From assembly GCA_023053575.1 (NCBI GenBank), contig JAKZAP010000007.1, positions 25,135,464 through 25,199,463 on the forward strand: a stretch of DNA of 64,000 nt. Direction: 5' to 3'. Positions 42,575-53,460 of this stretch are shown here, one piece after another (position 1 is the first letter of the stretch; every line of letters begins with the position of its first letter). The translations under genes and the position numbers were made by a program. The notes under the pieces were generated by a model. The model was not told the origin of the DNA and ran no database searches. It was given only the letters and a program-made list of their open reading frames with translations. The DNA is from Branchinecta lynchi. Taxonomy: Eukaryota > Arthropoda > Branchiopoda > Anostraca > Branchinectidae.

Positions 42575-44041
42575 CTAGATCTTTAACTCAAGTAATCTCA
42601 TTGAGCCACATAAGTAAGCCACCATCCTAGAGGATACTTGCTCCCCCTTCATAGCTTTCCTCTCACGCTTACCCATTGTATTGAAGATAGCGGAATCACA
42701 TTTCCCTTCAGATAAGTCTTTCTCCAAAACTTCGACTTTCTTTTGCCAGGTGCCTGAGTCAAGGTATTCCCCCAAGTTTTTAAACCCAAGGTTGTCTTCT
42801 TGTCTCCCCATTGATCCTTGCCTATTGGCTTGGGTCATTATTTCGGCTTCATTCAACAATCTAAGACGAACTCCTTTGCGCTCGTAGTGGTCCGTCATGC
42901 CATCAAAGATAAGGTCCATCTTGGCATCATAGTTTGTCACTTCTCTAGGGGTCTTATCGATCTTTCGCCTAAACATCTCTAAGAAGGCACTAGGCCGTGT
43001 GTCTGTAACCATCCACGCTTGTATACCTGGCAACCAAGCATTCAATCCTGAAGTCAACCTGGCAGCAAAATCATTCATACGGCTCCCAGATGCCCCCAAA
43101 CTCGCTCCTCTTACCAAGCCCAACACATTCCAGTGTATATACCTATCAAAGCCTTCCTTAGCGGCAACCATCGGCCCTAAAGTACTCAAGTTGCTACCTA
43201 TATCCACAGGTGGCAATAAAGCTTTAGACAAGGTGAGATCTGCCGGAATGGTCTTCATGCCTTGGTGCTTCGCCCAATGCAAGGCAGCACCAGTCTCGTC
43301 TTTGACATTTTTCTCCAACGATTCTATCCTTCCGCTGACGAAGTACATCTCTAAGTTAGTGCCTCTAGAAGACATCAATCTAACCAGTTTGCCCCTGCCA
43401 GTCCTAGCTTGCGTATGCCGCAACAGCTTCATGGTTCCAGGGTCTCCTGGCGTCAAAACCTTGACAATAAATCCCTGTCCAGGTGAAATTTGCCTAAGAG
43501 CACTCTCCAACAATTGGTTGAACCTTTGACTCTCAATCTCTGCATTAGGGTGGCTTTCTCCACCATCAAAGAGCACCCAATCTTGCCATGTTTGAACAGC
43601 CAATTCTACATCCCTTAGATGGATCTCCCTGAAGTTTCTCTGATCCCGGCATTTCAAGGTGTTGCTGCGTCTAAACTACGTCTCTGACTCTTTATTAAGG
43701 GCCTCCTTGAAGGCCATCCTTGCCTGCATGGCTGTTCGTGCTTCTGCAGCTCTCTCCCAAGGTGCCAAGCTATGAAGATTCCTCTTACGCCGCACCCCTT
43801 GGCCCCAACTCCAGACAAAGATAAAAACTCTCCCCCAGAAGGGAAGGGGCAAGGGCAATGCTACAGCAAGAACATCAAATCCGCATATCATCCAATCAAC
43901 AAAAAAAGAAGTAAAGTTCCACAACAACGACAGTACAGGGCTGCCAGTGCTGGCCCAGGCCAAAAATAGCCCAGGCCAATTCGCCAGCCAAGTCATTGCT
44001 CTGAACTCTGCTTTTTGTTTAATACAGTGAATTAACTCCAA
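42575..44041 (-). pseudogene. Flavivirid NS5-like endogenous viral element, copy 1
   Basis: On the minus strand 44041-43676 is a membrane-rich segment (several hydrophobic stretches, such as GLFLAWASTGSPVLSLLW) ending in a basic GVRRKRN and a polar helix. After a frame break, 43657-42575 gives 360 open residues. They include WVLFDGGES, GFIVKVLTPG and TNLEMYFV, which fit three of the four K-D-K-E residues of the flavivirus-type 2'-O-methyltransferase (D, K, E). A fingers region follows, then FNTMGKRERK, a polymerase motif-F-like basic segment. The methyltransferase SAM-binding G-x-G loop and first K are missing at the break. The order matches an NS4B-like end joined to NS5. The 3' part is cut by the 0.54-kb deletion. 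Confidence 0.8.
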
Positions 44042-44066
44042 AACAAGTATACTGCTATGAAGTTTC

Positions 44067-44812
44067 GGTTTAGATCTTTTGTTATGCGGATGATTTTTTT
44101 AACATAAGTCGAACTGTTGCTGGTCTTGAACGGTATTTCCGGGATCTAAGTACTAATTATGATAAGATTGGTATGTCTTTGAATCCAGATAAATCCCAAG
44201 TGCTTTTGTTTAATTACAAGGATCCTATTGAAGCTCCGGTTAATTTGGGAGATTGCTACTCCAGTCGATCACTTCATGTACTTGGGTATCCCAATCGGTC
44301 GGACTATTGCTGCTACGCGGAAGCTTCTGGTACAGCACATTGAGAATAATGTGCGAAATTCTTACATTTCAGTAGTTGTATCCCAGCTAAATTTGGGTAG
44401 GAAACTACTTGCTCGAATATTCAACAGCTCAGTCATGGGCCATTTTCTGTATATCGTTCCCTTCTGGGACATATTAAGTGACAGTGATAAAGCTGACCTC
44501 CGAAAAATTTATTTTAAATATGGGAAATATCTCCTTGGAATCCCGTCCTGGTCAAGAAATAGACCTCTAGTGCGAAAATACGGTCTGCGGGAACCGGTAA
44601 CTGAAATGGCCGAACACTTCAAGCGGATGACTGCAGACAAGCCGTCTCACCACCCCTGGAGCGGCATTCTATTTTAGTATTTATCGAATTTGTTGTTGTT
44701 TTTGTATTTGGGTATGAGTTTATTAGTTCCTTCTTTTTTCTTTTCTTTGTTCTGTACTCCGTTTCATGCTTTTGTAGCTGTTGTAGATGGGTTATAAATA
44801 AATACGTACATA
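44067..44812 (+). pseudogene. LINE RT 3' fragment, unit copy 1
   Basis: The sequence is nearly identical to 40088-40672. It starts within the ADD motif region (TATGCGGATGATTTTTTT), runs through DHFMYLGIPIGRT and the C-terminal frame to a stop at 44675-44677, and then a 3' UTR ending 'ataaataaatacgtacata'. It is 5' truncated, as usual for LINE copies, and the same one-base frame break is present. Its truncated end abuts the NS5-like element. Confidence 0.85.
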
Positions 44813-44891
44813 CTATTCACTTCATTCAATCTGAAATATGCAGGGGGCTTACTAATACGGTAACCTGCAGAGTAGGCGACTTTGCGCCCCT

Positions 44892-45923
44892 TCAAAGCCG
44901 ACTGTCGTCGTTTAAATTCTCACGTGAACTATTTTGATATCGGTTATAAGGTCGTTGGGGGGATCTGTTTGGGGGGAAGCTCCTCTGGAAAGTGCGCCCG
45001 CGGGCGTTAGATGAAGGGGGGGGGAAGGGAGGTCTCTGGGAATTGCGCCCATGGGGGTTAAAATTTTCTGCGCTTCCACAGTATCTTGCTATGTGGCCAA
45101 TTCGTGAGCACGCATAGCAGCGGATTGTTCTTGAGTTAGATCTTCCCCTAAACGCGTCATGCTGACGGTATCCCCATTCGTTTGTTTGCTGTGCGGGTGA
45201 TTCATGCTGCCTTGATGAGCTGAACGTGCTCCTAACTTGATCCCTAACTACGTCCGCGAAGGATACTCCTCTTTGTCCTGACGCAGTCTGGAGGGTACTA
45301 GTAACCGCAGCAATCTCTCCCTCTTCAGAAACTGAACTAATTGTCAACCGTTGCTGGGCTTTTACTACCTCGTCAATAGTCAGTTCGTGCTCGATCAGTT
45401 TTAATGCCGCTTCCAAGTCGGGTGGCTGCTTGGAAAGCACCAGGCGCAGCAGTTTCGGTCCCAGGCCGTTCTTAAAATTTTCAAAGACCGCCCTCGTGAA
45501 TTGGTCATTTGGCCCCGTAGGTTTTCCCAGCTTTTCAATGGTCATTAGGGTCACACGGTCCGCATAATTTTTTATACTTTCATCCGCTCTTAAATGCACA
45601 ATCTCGTACTTCAGTTTACTTTTTTGGCTGGTATTTGCAAATCGAATTTTCAATCTGTCTAAAAGATCGTTCGGTGTTACAAAATCCTCTCCCTCCAATG
45701 TGTCCAGAAACGAAATTGCGGTCCCTCGCAGTCTCAGGTACATCATTTGTCTCAACCTTTCTGTTTCTGTTATTCCCGCAATACTCAGGAAATTTTTAAC
45801 GGATGTGACTAAGGAGTCTACATCCCCTGTGCCGTCATACTCCGGCATTTGTCTGATCAGTTCCGTCTGGAGGACATGGTACTCCAATCTCCTTTTCGTC
45901 TCTTCGGTAATTCCGTCAGTCAT
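44892..45923 (-). pseudogene. Ty3/gypsy Gag, unit copy 1 (open frame)
   Basis: From 45923 a 343-residue frame has a capsid-like part with ISFLDTLEGEDF, DLLDRLKIRFANTSQ, IVHLRADESIKNYADRV and FKNGLGPKLLRLVL, as in retrotransposon Gag. A CCHC knuckle (CYACSRIGHIARYC) and a proline/arginine-rich tail follow. The frame is intact here because the G-run at 45016-45024 has nine bases. No protease or pol follows; the LINE fragment lies there instead, so this is an isolated gag. Confidence 0.85.
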
Positions 45924-45979
45924 TTTGTCAGTCGGACAGTCTGTATGCTATCGTAATACCCGTCCACTACGTTTCAACC

Positions 45980-46892
45980 CTAAAACCGCTGGTCACCACT
46001 GTTGTATCTGATGAGTTTAGCATTTATTGCTATAGCTGACATTTTCTTGGCTAGTTGGGCGGGAAACAGCTCCTGCTGAGAGAATGCTGGGCCTAGCAAA
46101 ATAGCGCATCCGCGTGTCAAGCTTTCTTTAGTAGTGTCTGCATCTGCCTGCGTTGCTACCGTGCCTGGGGTTACACCAAATTCCTTAAAGATATCATCCA
46201 TCACCACTCTTTCGTACGTCTCCTCCATCCATCTCCTAATGTAAGGGATTGGCAGATAGGCAAACCATCGGACTAATACTTCCGGATGTGTCTTGAATAC
46301 CTGAAGCACTGCTATGAGTTGCGCGTTAGTAACTGCAATGTGCCTGTCGGGTTTGGTCTGAAACTAACTCCCAAACCGGATCTGTAGCTGTCATCCTTAT
46401 AGGAAGAGGAGCTTGGGTCTTTATCCCAACAATCCGCTCAGTAGTCCCATCTCTTTCGTGTTTTTCGATTTCCCCGAAAAAATCCACCTTGTAATCGTCC
46501 GATTTGGCTTCTGGCCCCATAAAAACGATCACAACCTGTAATTCTGGGTGGTTTGATGAATTCAGGTTCACCAGCATTGTAAGACTCACGCTGTTTCAGT
46601 CCGACTGGTCTATGAACTCAGAAGGATACTTCTTCATGTTGGTGGGCACAACATCTGTGGCGTGCATCCACAGTATGTTAGACTTTTTAGATCTCATCAA
46701 TGTATCCCAAGTGTCGCGGCTTGTCAACGTGAAATAGGTATATGGAATGGTAGTGCTTAGCCCATATTTGTCTACTTCGTCAGTTGTCATAATCGCTTCG
46801 ATATCTCCCGCAGCAAAAGGGAGTTGCGTCTCTTTCGTAATAACCAGGTTTCGCTCCATGATTCTAATTTGTGAATATGGCTCCATCTCCAT
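45980..46892 (-). pseudogene. Unrecognised ~300-codon frame, unit copy 1
   Basis: From 46892 the frame runs 98 codons, meets a TGA at 46593-46595, and resumes in the same frame. A one-base insertion (an extra A in 'tctgaaactaac') near 46362 then shifts it before the last segment (46309-45980). Segments include PYTYFTLTSRDTWDTL, NILWMHATDVVP, ELQVVIVFMGPEAKSDD, EVLVRWFAYLPIPYIRRW and LGPAFSQQELFPAQLAKK. The composition is that of a folded soluble protein without membrane or zinc motifs. I do not recognise it. A viral nucleocapsid or coat protein is a guess based on company, not on motifs. It ends about 57 bases before Gag starts. Confidence 0.5.
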
Positions 46893-47851
46893 GTGAATAT
46901 CGCTCCATCCTCATTAGCATAGACTTGTTAGGACCTTTTCCAACTGCAACCAGAGGAAGCAAATACCTGGTCGTAATTGCGGACCATTTCACTCGCTACA
47001 CAGTCCTAGCGGGTATGCCAGACAAAACAGCGAACGCAGTAGCGCGATCTTTTGTTGAAAAGCTAGTTTTAGGTTTAAGGTTTTAAGTTTTAAGGAATAA
47101 AGCAGACGCGTACCAGCAGCTTTCGAGCCTGTCACAATTGGAAAGGTGAAGTAAAAAACAAAGACATAGCAACCATGTTAAGCTTGTATATAGCGAGAAG
47201 AGACTACGCCGACTGGGAGAACCACCTCAGATACGTCCAATTCAGCATGAACTCTGCCTTTAATGAATGTATAGGCGATTCACTCTTCTACGCAATGTTT
47301 CTAAGAGAGCCCGGATTCCCAACCGAAGTTGTAGTAAACAGCTGCGTATTCTATAACATGGATGACTCGACAGAAGATAGCATACGACCTAGTTAGCAAC
47401 AACTCAGATTTTGCTCGAGACCGACAAAAGGACATACACGATCGGAAGGTCAACATGAACCCTATTCAATACGCCAACTAGTCCTTCTCAAAGTTCCACC
47501 GGAAGCAAGGCAGATAAAGCTTGCGAAAATCCGTTGGCTAGGCCCTTATCAGATAACCACAGTACTAGAAAATCAAGTAAATTTCGAAATCACAAGAATT
47601 GCTGATGGAGACAAGCAAATCGTCCATTATAATAGACTAAAGATTCATCGACCAAGAAGTTTGTGGGAACGTACTATTGAAATTGAAGATGATGAACACA
47701 CAGATACGGGCCAATCAGCGAAGAACAGACCCGCCACATGGTGAGACAAGAATGAACAAGCCAATCAGGAAGCTGAACCGCAACTTGAATCCACAAGCGG
47801 CGGGCAAACGAATCACGAAGCTCCTGAAATGGAACAACGATTGACAGCATA
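46880..47851 (+). pseudogene. Ty3/gypsy integrase with internal deletion, unit copy 1
   Basis: The frame from about 46880 reads SILISIDLLGPFPTATRG (first catalytic D) and VIADHFTRYTVLAGMPDK. An abrupt 'ggttttaagttttaaggaat' tract follows, and then 47175-47396 gives YADWENHLRYVQFSMNSAF, the region after the catalytic E. The D and E between them are deleted. Beyond a stop, another frame gives AKIRWLGPYQIT, a GPY/F-type C-terminal motif, and HYNRLKIHRPR. It belongs to a Ty3 element different from that at 36-39 kb. Confidence 0.8.
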
Positions 47852-48101
47852 ACGACAAACCGCAAGAAGGACAGCAGAGCCGGTCACCACACTACGTCCA
47901 AGAATAAATAAGGGGAGAATTGAGAAGACTCGAATCATGCCGCGTGTCTTTTGGCCCGATTCTCATTTATCGGGGGTGGACTCTAACCGTTGCTTGTCCC
48001 GACCACAGAGTAATTTTCGCTGGGCTGTTCCCCTGATTGCCGCACTTTATCACTGTTGGAAGAATTGAAGATAGATTTCGAGAAACAAAACAAAAGGAGT
48101 A

Positions 48102-51100
48102 CTAGACCTACGTTGCCCGGGCAACGTGAAGTGTTGCGGCAACCTTTGTCCGGCTTCGCCGGCTAAAGTGTTGCGAGAGCAACACTTTGGTTTTGTTTCT
48201 TCGCTGTCGGTTAAATGCTGAAATTGTCAACTAATCGAAGCTTTTAAAACGGTATGTTCTAAAAAGAATAATCACATAATCAAAAGCTGTTGTTTAGCGT
48301 TGTAAAACCAACAACAAAACAATATCGGAAGAAGGCTATCCGTAACGTTTCAGGATTAAAATACCATAGATGACACTATTAATTATTACAAAACTACCTT
48401 CTTGGTTTACATTACCGTATCGTTTGTACCCGTTGCGTAAACAGTTAATCCTAGGTTATAGCGATAGACCATCGATACAAACTTTCTTACTGTCATATTT
48501 ACAGAAATCGAATACAATGTGCACCAATTTTCAAAAATTTCTAGCCCCTCGTGAACCGATCTTACTTACAAGTCCCATGCATGTCTTACAATTGGGAACA
48601 AAATTGTTCTTACCATCGAATACACCTGAAACAAATAACAGGTATACCAGCTAGCAAAAGCTGCAAACTCCTCGTTGCCGAAGATGATTATGAGCTAACA
48701 GTCGACTGTTGCTTACAGTCGACTGTTGCTTACAAGTCCTTTACATGTCTCGCAACTGGTATCGCCTATTTTTGGTTTCAGTGTGTACCTTACTCCTGAA
48801 GTTGTCAACCCCTTGAAACTTTCAAACTGGTTTATCTCATGAAGGATTTTTGTTCAAAAGAATGGATGGCATATATTTTGATGAGCTCTTCAAGGGCTAT
48901 CGATTGCTCTAACCACAACAAAAGCATATCGGAAAAAGGGACTAAATTGACTTTGCAGTCAGTTGAACTTTATCCTTTTCAATCGTAGACATCGTGACGG
49001 ATGAAAACTTGGATTAATATCCTATATAATCTAGTTGGTATTATAAAGCTATCCGTAACTTATTAGGATTAAAATACCATAGATGACACTATTAATTATT
49101 ACGAAACTACCTTGTTTTACGTTACAGTATCGTTTGTACCCGTTGCGTTAACAGTCAATCCTAGGTTACAGCGATAGACCAACGATACAAACTTTCTTAC
49201 CGTCAGATTTAGATAAATCGAATACAATGTGCAACAATTTGCACAAATTTCTAGCCCCTCGTGCACCGATTCTACTGACAAGTCCCTTTCCCGTGATAGA
49301 CATCAAGTTCGCCGGATAAAAATAATGGGTACACCGACTAGCAAAAGTTGAAAACCCCTCATCGCTGAAGATTTGTGTAGCATAACAGCCGATTATTACT
49401 TACAAGTCCCTTGCATATCTTGCCCTTGCATGTTTTACATTTGGGAACCAAATTGTTCATCAAATGACAGGTACGCCAACTAGCGAGAGCTGCAAACCCC
49501 TCATTGCCGAAGATGATTATGAGCTAACAGTGGCCTGTCGCGTACAAGTCCCCTAAATGTCTCACAACTGGTATCGCCTATTTTTGGTTTCAGTGTGTAC
49601 CTTACTACTGAAGTTGTCAACCCCTTGAAACTTTCAAACTGGTGTATCTCATAAAGGAAATTTTTTTTACCAAAAAATGGATGTCATATACTTTGATCAG
49701 CTCATCAGCGGCTATCGATTGCCGTCGAAGTTGAACTTTATCCTTTTCAATCGTAGATATCGTGATGGATGAAAACTTGGAACAATATCTTATATAATCT
49801 AGTTGATATTATAAAGCTATCCGTAACTTTTCAGGATTAAAATACCATAGATGACACTATTAATTATTACAAAATTGCCTTATTGTTTTACATTACCGTA
49901 TCATTTGTACCCGTTGCGTAAACAGTTAGTCCTAGGTTATAGCGATAGACCATCGATACAAACTTTCTTACTGTCATATTTACAGAAATCGAATACAATG
50001 TGCACCAATTTTCAAAAATTTCTAGCCCCTCGTGAACCGATTCTTACTTACAAGCCCGTCTCCCGTTATTGACATCAAATTCACGGGAAACAAATAATGG
50101 ATACACCAGCTATCAAAAGTTGCAAGCCCCTCATCGCTGAAGATGATTATTGCATAAGCTTTTTAAACGGTATGTTCTAAAAAAATTAATCATATGATCA
50201 AAAGGTATTCTTCAGCGTTGTAAAAACAACAACAAAATAATATAGGAAGAAGGGACTAAATTAACTTCGCAGTCAGTTGTACTTTATCCTTTTCAATCGT
50301 AGACATCGTGACGGATGAAAACTTGGAACAATATCTTATATAATCTAGTTGGTAATAGAAACCTATCCGTAACTTTTCAGGATTAAAATACCATAGATGA
50401 CACTACTAATTATTATGAAACTACCTCATTGCTTTACATTTTCGTTTGTATCCGTTGTGTAAACAGTTAATCCTCGGTTACATTGATAGACCATCGACAC
50501 AAACTTTCTTACCGTCAGATTTATAGAAATCGAATACAATGTGCACCCATTTGCAAAAATTCCTAGCCCCTCGTGAACCGATTCCTACTTACAAGTCCCT
50601 CTCCCGTGATATACATTAAGATAACCGGAAACAAATAGTGGGTACTCCAGCTAGCAAAAGCTGCAAACCCATCATCGCAGAAGATGATTGTAGCATAACA
50701 GCCGATTATTACTTACAAGTCCCTTGCATATCTTGCCATTGGGAACCAAATTGTTCTTACCATCGAATACACCGGAAACAAATAACAGGTATACCAACTA
50801 GCAAAAGCTGCAAACCCCTCATTACCGAAGATGATTATGGGCTAACAGTCGACTGTTGCTTAAAAGTCCCCTATATGTATCATAACTGGTATCGCCTATT
50901 TTTGGTTTCAATGTACCTTACTATGAAGTTGTCAACCCCTTTGAAATTTTCAAACTGGTGTATCTCATGAAGGAATTTTTGTACCAAAAAATGGATGACA
51001 TATACTTTGATCAGCTCATCAATGGCTATCGATTGCCGTCGAAAAAAAAATTCTACCTGTCTTAGTTCAAAAGTTGACTTTTTTGCCGTAGGCCAACTTT

Positions 51101-51817
51101 CTAACGTCACGACTTAGAAAGGAGCAAAGGATAAGCTCTAGTTTCTTTAGCAATGAGAGAACTTTTAAAGTTTAAGAGGCTCATCTGATACCGTTACTCT
51201 ACCACAAACCAAAGTGCAAAAAAAAAAAATTATAAACTCAGCTGAAATCGTCGCAGACATGGACAGAAACAATAGATGGCAGCACTTTCGGACCCGTGGG
51301 AAAAAGCCACTTTTTTGTCTCTGTAGATTTTTCTATTCATCACTCAAAGAAGATATGTTGGCTGTGGGGCCGGGTAACTGCCGCATATATTTAACACTTA
51401 TAGATTTTAGTCCATCTTCAATTTGAAACTGGTGCCTGCCTGCTTGCGTGCTAGAACGGAGCTTTCCACTGGAAAGCAGAAACATCTTTTGATGAAACGA
51501 AAGGTTCGCTACACAACTTCAGATAGTCCTCTCTGACATAGGCTATACAACTCCACTTCACTTCGCAAACCGTAGGCTCTGGCTCGATGACAAGCAAAAA
51601 CCATCCTTATTGGCCCCAGGCAAGAGTTCTACGGAGCTTTCCAAAATGTAATGTCATATTCATCAATCCGGCCTAAGGTCCACACTTTCCGTAAAAACCG
51701 CACAGGTTAGACCCTTCTCAGTTACCAGGAATAAAATGAAATCGGAGTCATAGGAAAAAAAAAAAAAAAAAAAAAAAAAAACGAGGACAAAACCAAAGTG
51801 TTGCTCTCGCAACACAA
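48102..51817 (-). mobile_element. Helitron/Helentron-like non-autonomous element, 3.7 kb
   Basis: Comparison with copy 3 ('ggagta' then 'tgagttgc') shows the element sits exactly between A and T with no target duplication. On the minus strand it ends with a 16-base palindrome CGTTGCCCGGGCAACG, then TAGGT, then CTAG. A 3' hairpin followed by CTRR and insertion into AT are Helitron hallmarks. The segment gtgttgcgagagcaacac plus tttggttttgt occurs inverted near both ends (48170-48198 and 51788-51815), like the subterminal repeats of Helentron-associated elements. Its 5' end begins TT, not the usual TC. The interior is a tandem array, and I see no Rep/helicase. Confidence 0.65.
48310..50960. repeat. 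Central tandem repeats of the Helitron-like element
   Basis: Four diverged monomers begin near 48350, 49070, 49840 and 50380, each with 'aggattaaaataccatagatgacac', a 'gtttgtacccgttgcgtaaacag'-type segment and 'aatcgaatacaatgtgcacc'. The spacing is about 540-770 bases. A further monomer is present at about 1660 in the other copy. Several monomers carry a smaller repeat around 'ctagcaaaagctgcaaaccc'. Short frames differ between monomers by indels, so I do not regard them as protein-coding. Confidence 0.75.
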
Positions 51818-53199
51818 TGAGTTGCAAGAGTTTGTGAATTTCATGAATAACAGTGAAAATTGATAGCACCTGGTAAGAATGAATGAAGAAGATGCAGTTG
51901 AACAGGTATGTCTTTTGTTTTTAAAGATGTTTTTGCAAGTCAGTTGTGAGCTGCCCTTGAGGATTTGTTGTTGTGTGACTACAGGCTATCCTCGAGGTAA
52001 TAACTGCAGCATTATAAATCATGCTTTAACATTTCTGTGATGAACATCAGGTGGACAGGGTGGTCATCTTGACTTTCCATCTTTGTATAGTAGAGGCATG
52101 CTTTTCAGCTTATGTGAAAGTGATAGTTTGTTGACATTGGACTTTGCCATTTTCATGCACTTGCTGTATCTAAACCTAACTATTAGTTAGCCATAGTAGG
52201 TAATTAAAAGCATCCGAAAACACCTGAATAGGTATTTTGGGTTTTCAATCGTTCTATCGTCCCAAAACTGTACAGGAAGGGTATTCAACCTCGGACAAGA
52301 TTTCAAATTTCCAGAGAAGTCATCCTTCAGAATAATCTGTCTGGCTTAAAAAGTAACCACAAAATATGACAAACTTGCTAGACTCAAGCTCACTGAATGG
52401 TTTACATATTGGATGAATAAATATTGAATACCAAAACCCTTGAGGCAAAAAGAATCATGTACTGATAGCGATCTTAAAAAATTAAATTTTGCTTAAAAGT
52501 ATTGTTTGTATTTTGCGGTTAAGATGAGTTCTTTAAGGAGTGGTCGGATCGGAGAAGGTGGCGATGTCTAACCCAATGATGTCAAGTTTCTAATGCTTTA
52601 GCAATGTTTTATCGTCCTATGACATCTGGGAGTACTTTAACTCATGATCACCGAATCCGGCCCGATTCTTTCACTGATGCACCTACGACTTGTGCCTGTA
52701 CTTCCCAGCAAGTTTCATCCTGATCGCTCAACTCTGTGCGAATCACAAGATTTTCGGTTCTCCCCTCCACCCTCCCGCCCCCCAGTTCAGCGGATCCAGT
52801 CCGCACTTGAAACGGGAAATATGACACATGAGTTCTTTCAAGATGTCAAGTTTCATTATGATCCGATAACCCGATCGAAAGTTATGCATGCCACTAATTT
52901 CCGGATTCCGCCGTCTCCCCCTACCCCCATGACGGTCGGATCGGGCCAGTGACGTTTCCAAGTTAATCGGTCGGGTCTCTGATATGCCTGCCAAGTTTTA
53001 TCGTCCTAGCCCACCTGGAAGTATATCAACTACGGATCACCGGAATCCAGGAACCCCCCTCCAACTCCCCCCACAGTATCCGAATCCGTTCCAGACCTGT
53101 CAGTTATTTATCTAGAACTTGTGCTAGTTCTTCCCACCAAGTTTCACCCCGATCGCTGCACTTGGCCGGGAGGCAAGTGTTAAGATGTTGAACCTGGAG

Positions 53200-53365
53200 G
53201 AAGTTTCCAATCCCACTTCTGACACCATTGTTAAGAAGATGTGATATCGAATCCCACTGTTGAGACCATTGTTAAGAATGTTATCCCACTTCTGGACCCC
53301 ATTGTTAAGAATGTGTCCCACTTGTGACAACATTGTTAAGGTTGTTATCCCACTGTTGAGAGGAT
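53200..53365. repeat. Minisatellite, unit copy 2
   Basis: About five imperfect units of roughly 25-35 bases built on 'ccattgttaagaatgttatccc' and 'cccactgttgaga'. The same block recurs at 60550-60715 in copy 3. Copy 1 lost it in its 0.54-kb deletion. Confidence 0.8.
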
Positions 53366-53460
53366 GGACGAGTGGAGGCGAGGTTTAATGTAGATAAGGC
53401 TCCTGGGGTGTGGGCTGTAGACATTCTGACACCGTAGGTGCCCACTAGCCCCAGGACCAG

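Larger units (their letters stand above)
41214..48101. repeat. Composite tandem unit, copy 1
   Basis: The unit runs from 'ttatcactgttggaagaatt' to the next occurrence of the same sequence at 48048-48101. It contains, in order, the repeat block, NS5-like element (-), LINE 3' part (+), Ty3 Gag (-), unknown frame (-) and integrase fragment (+). Relative to copy 2 it lacks about 0.54 kb at position 42580 (junction at a shared 'atcttt'). A Helitron-like element separates it from copy 2. Confidence 0.9.

Noticed and set aside
42999..43529. 176-codon plus-strand open frame, repeated at 54086-54616 and 61637-62167
   Set aside because: It is the antisense of the NS5-like methyltransferase/linker region and is open only because the minus-strand frame is conserved between duplicates; it has no motif of its own.
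45923..46030. Possible primer-binding site (TGGTGACCAGCGG on the minus strand) before Gag
   Set aside because: It resembles a tRNA-primed site, but no LTR end or second LTR could be shown and the unknown frame overlaps where an LTR should lie.
48370..50970. Recurring short frames in the Helitron-like element
   Set aside because: The frames differ between monomers by indels and stops; similarity follows the DNA repeat rather than a conserved protein.
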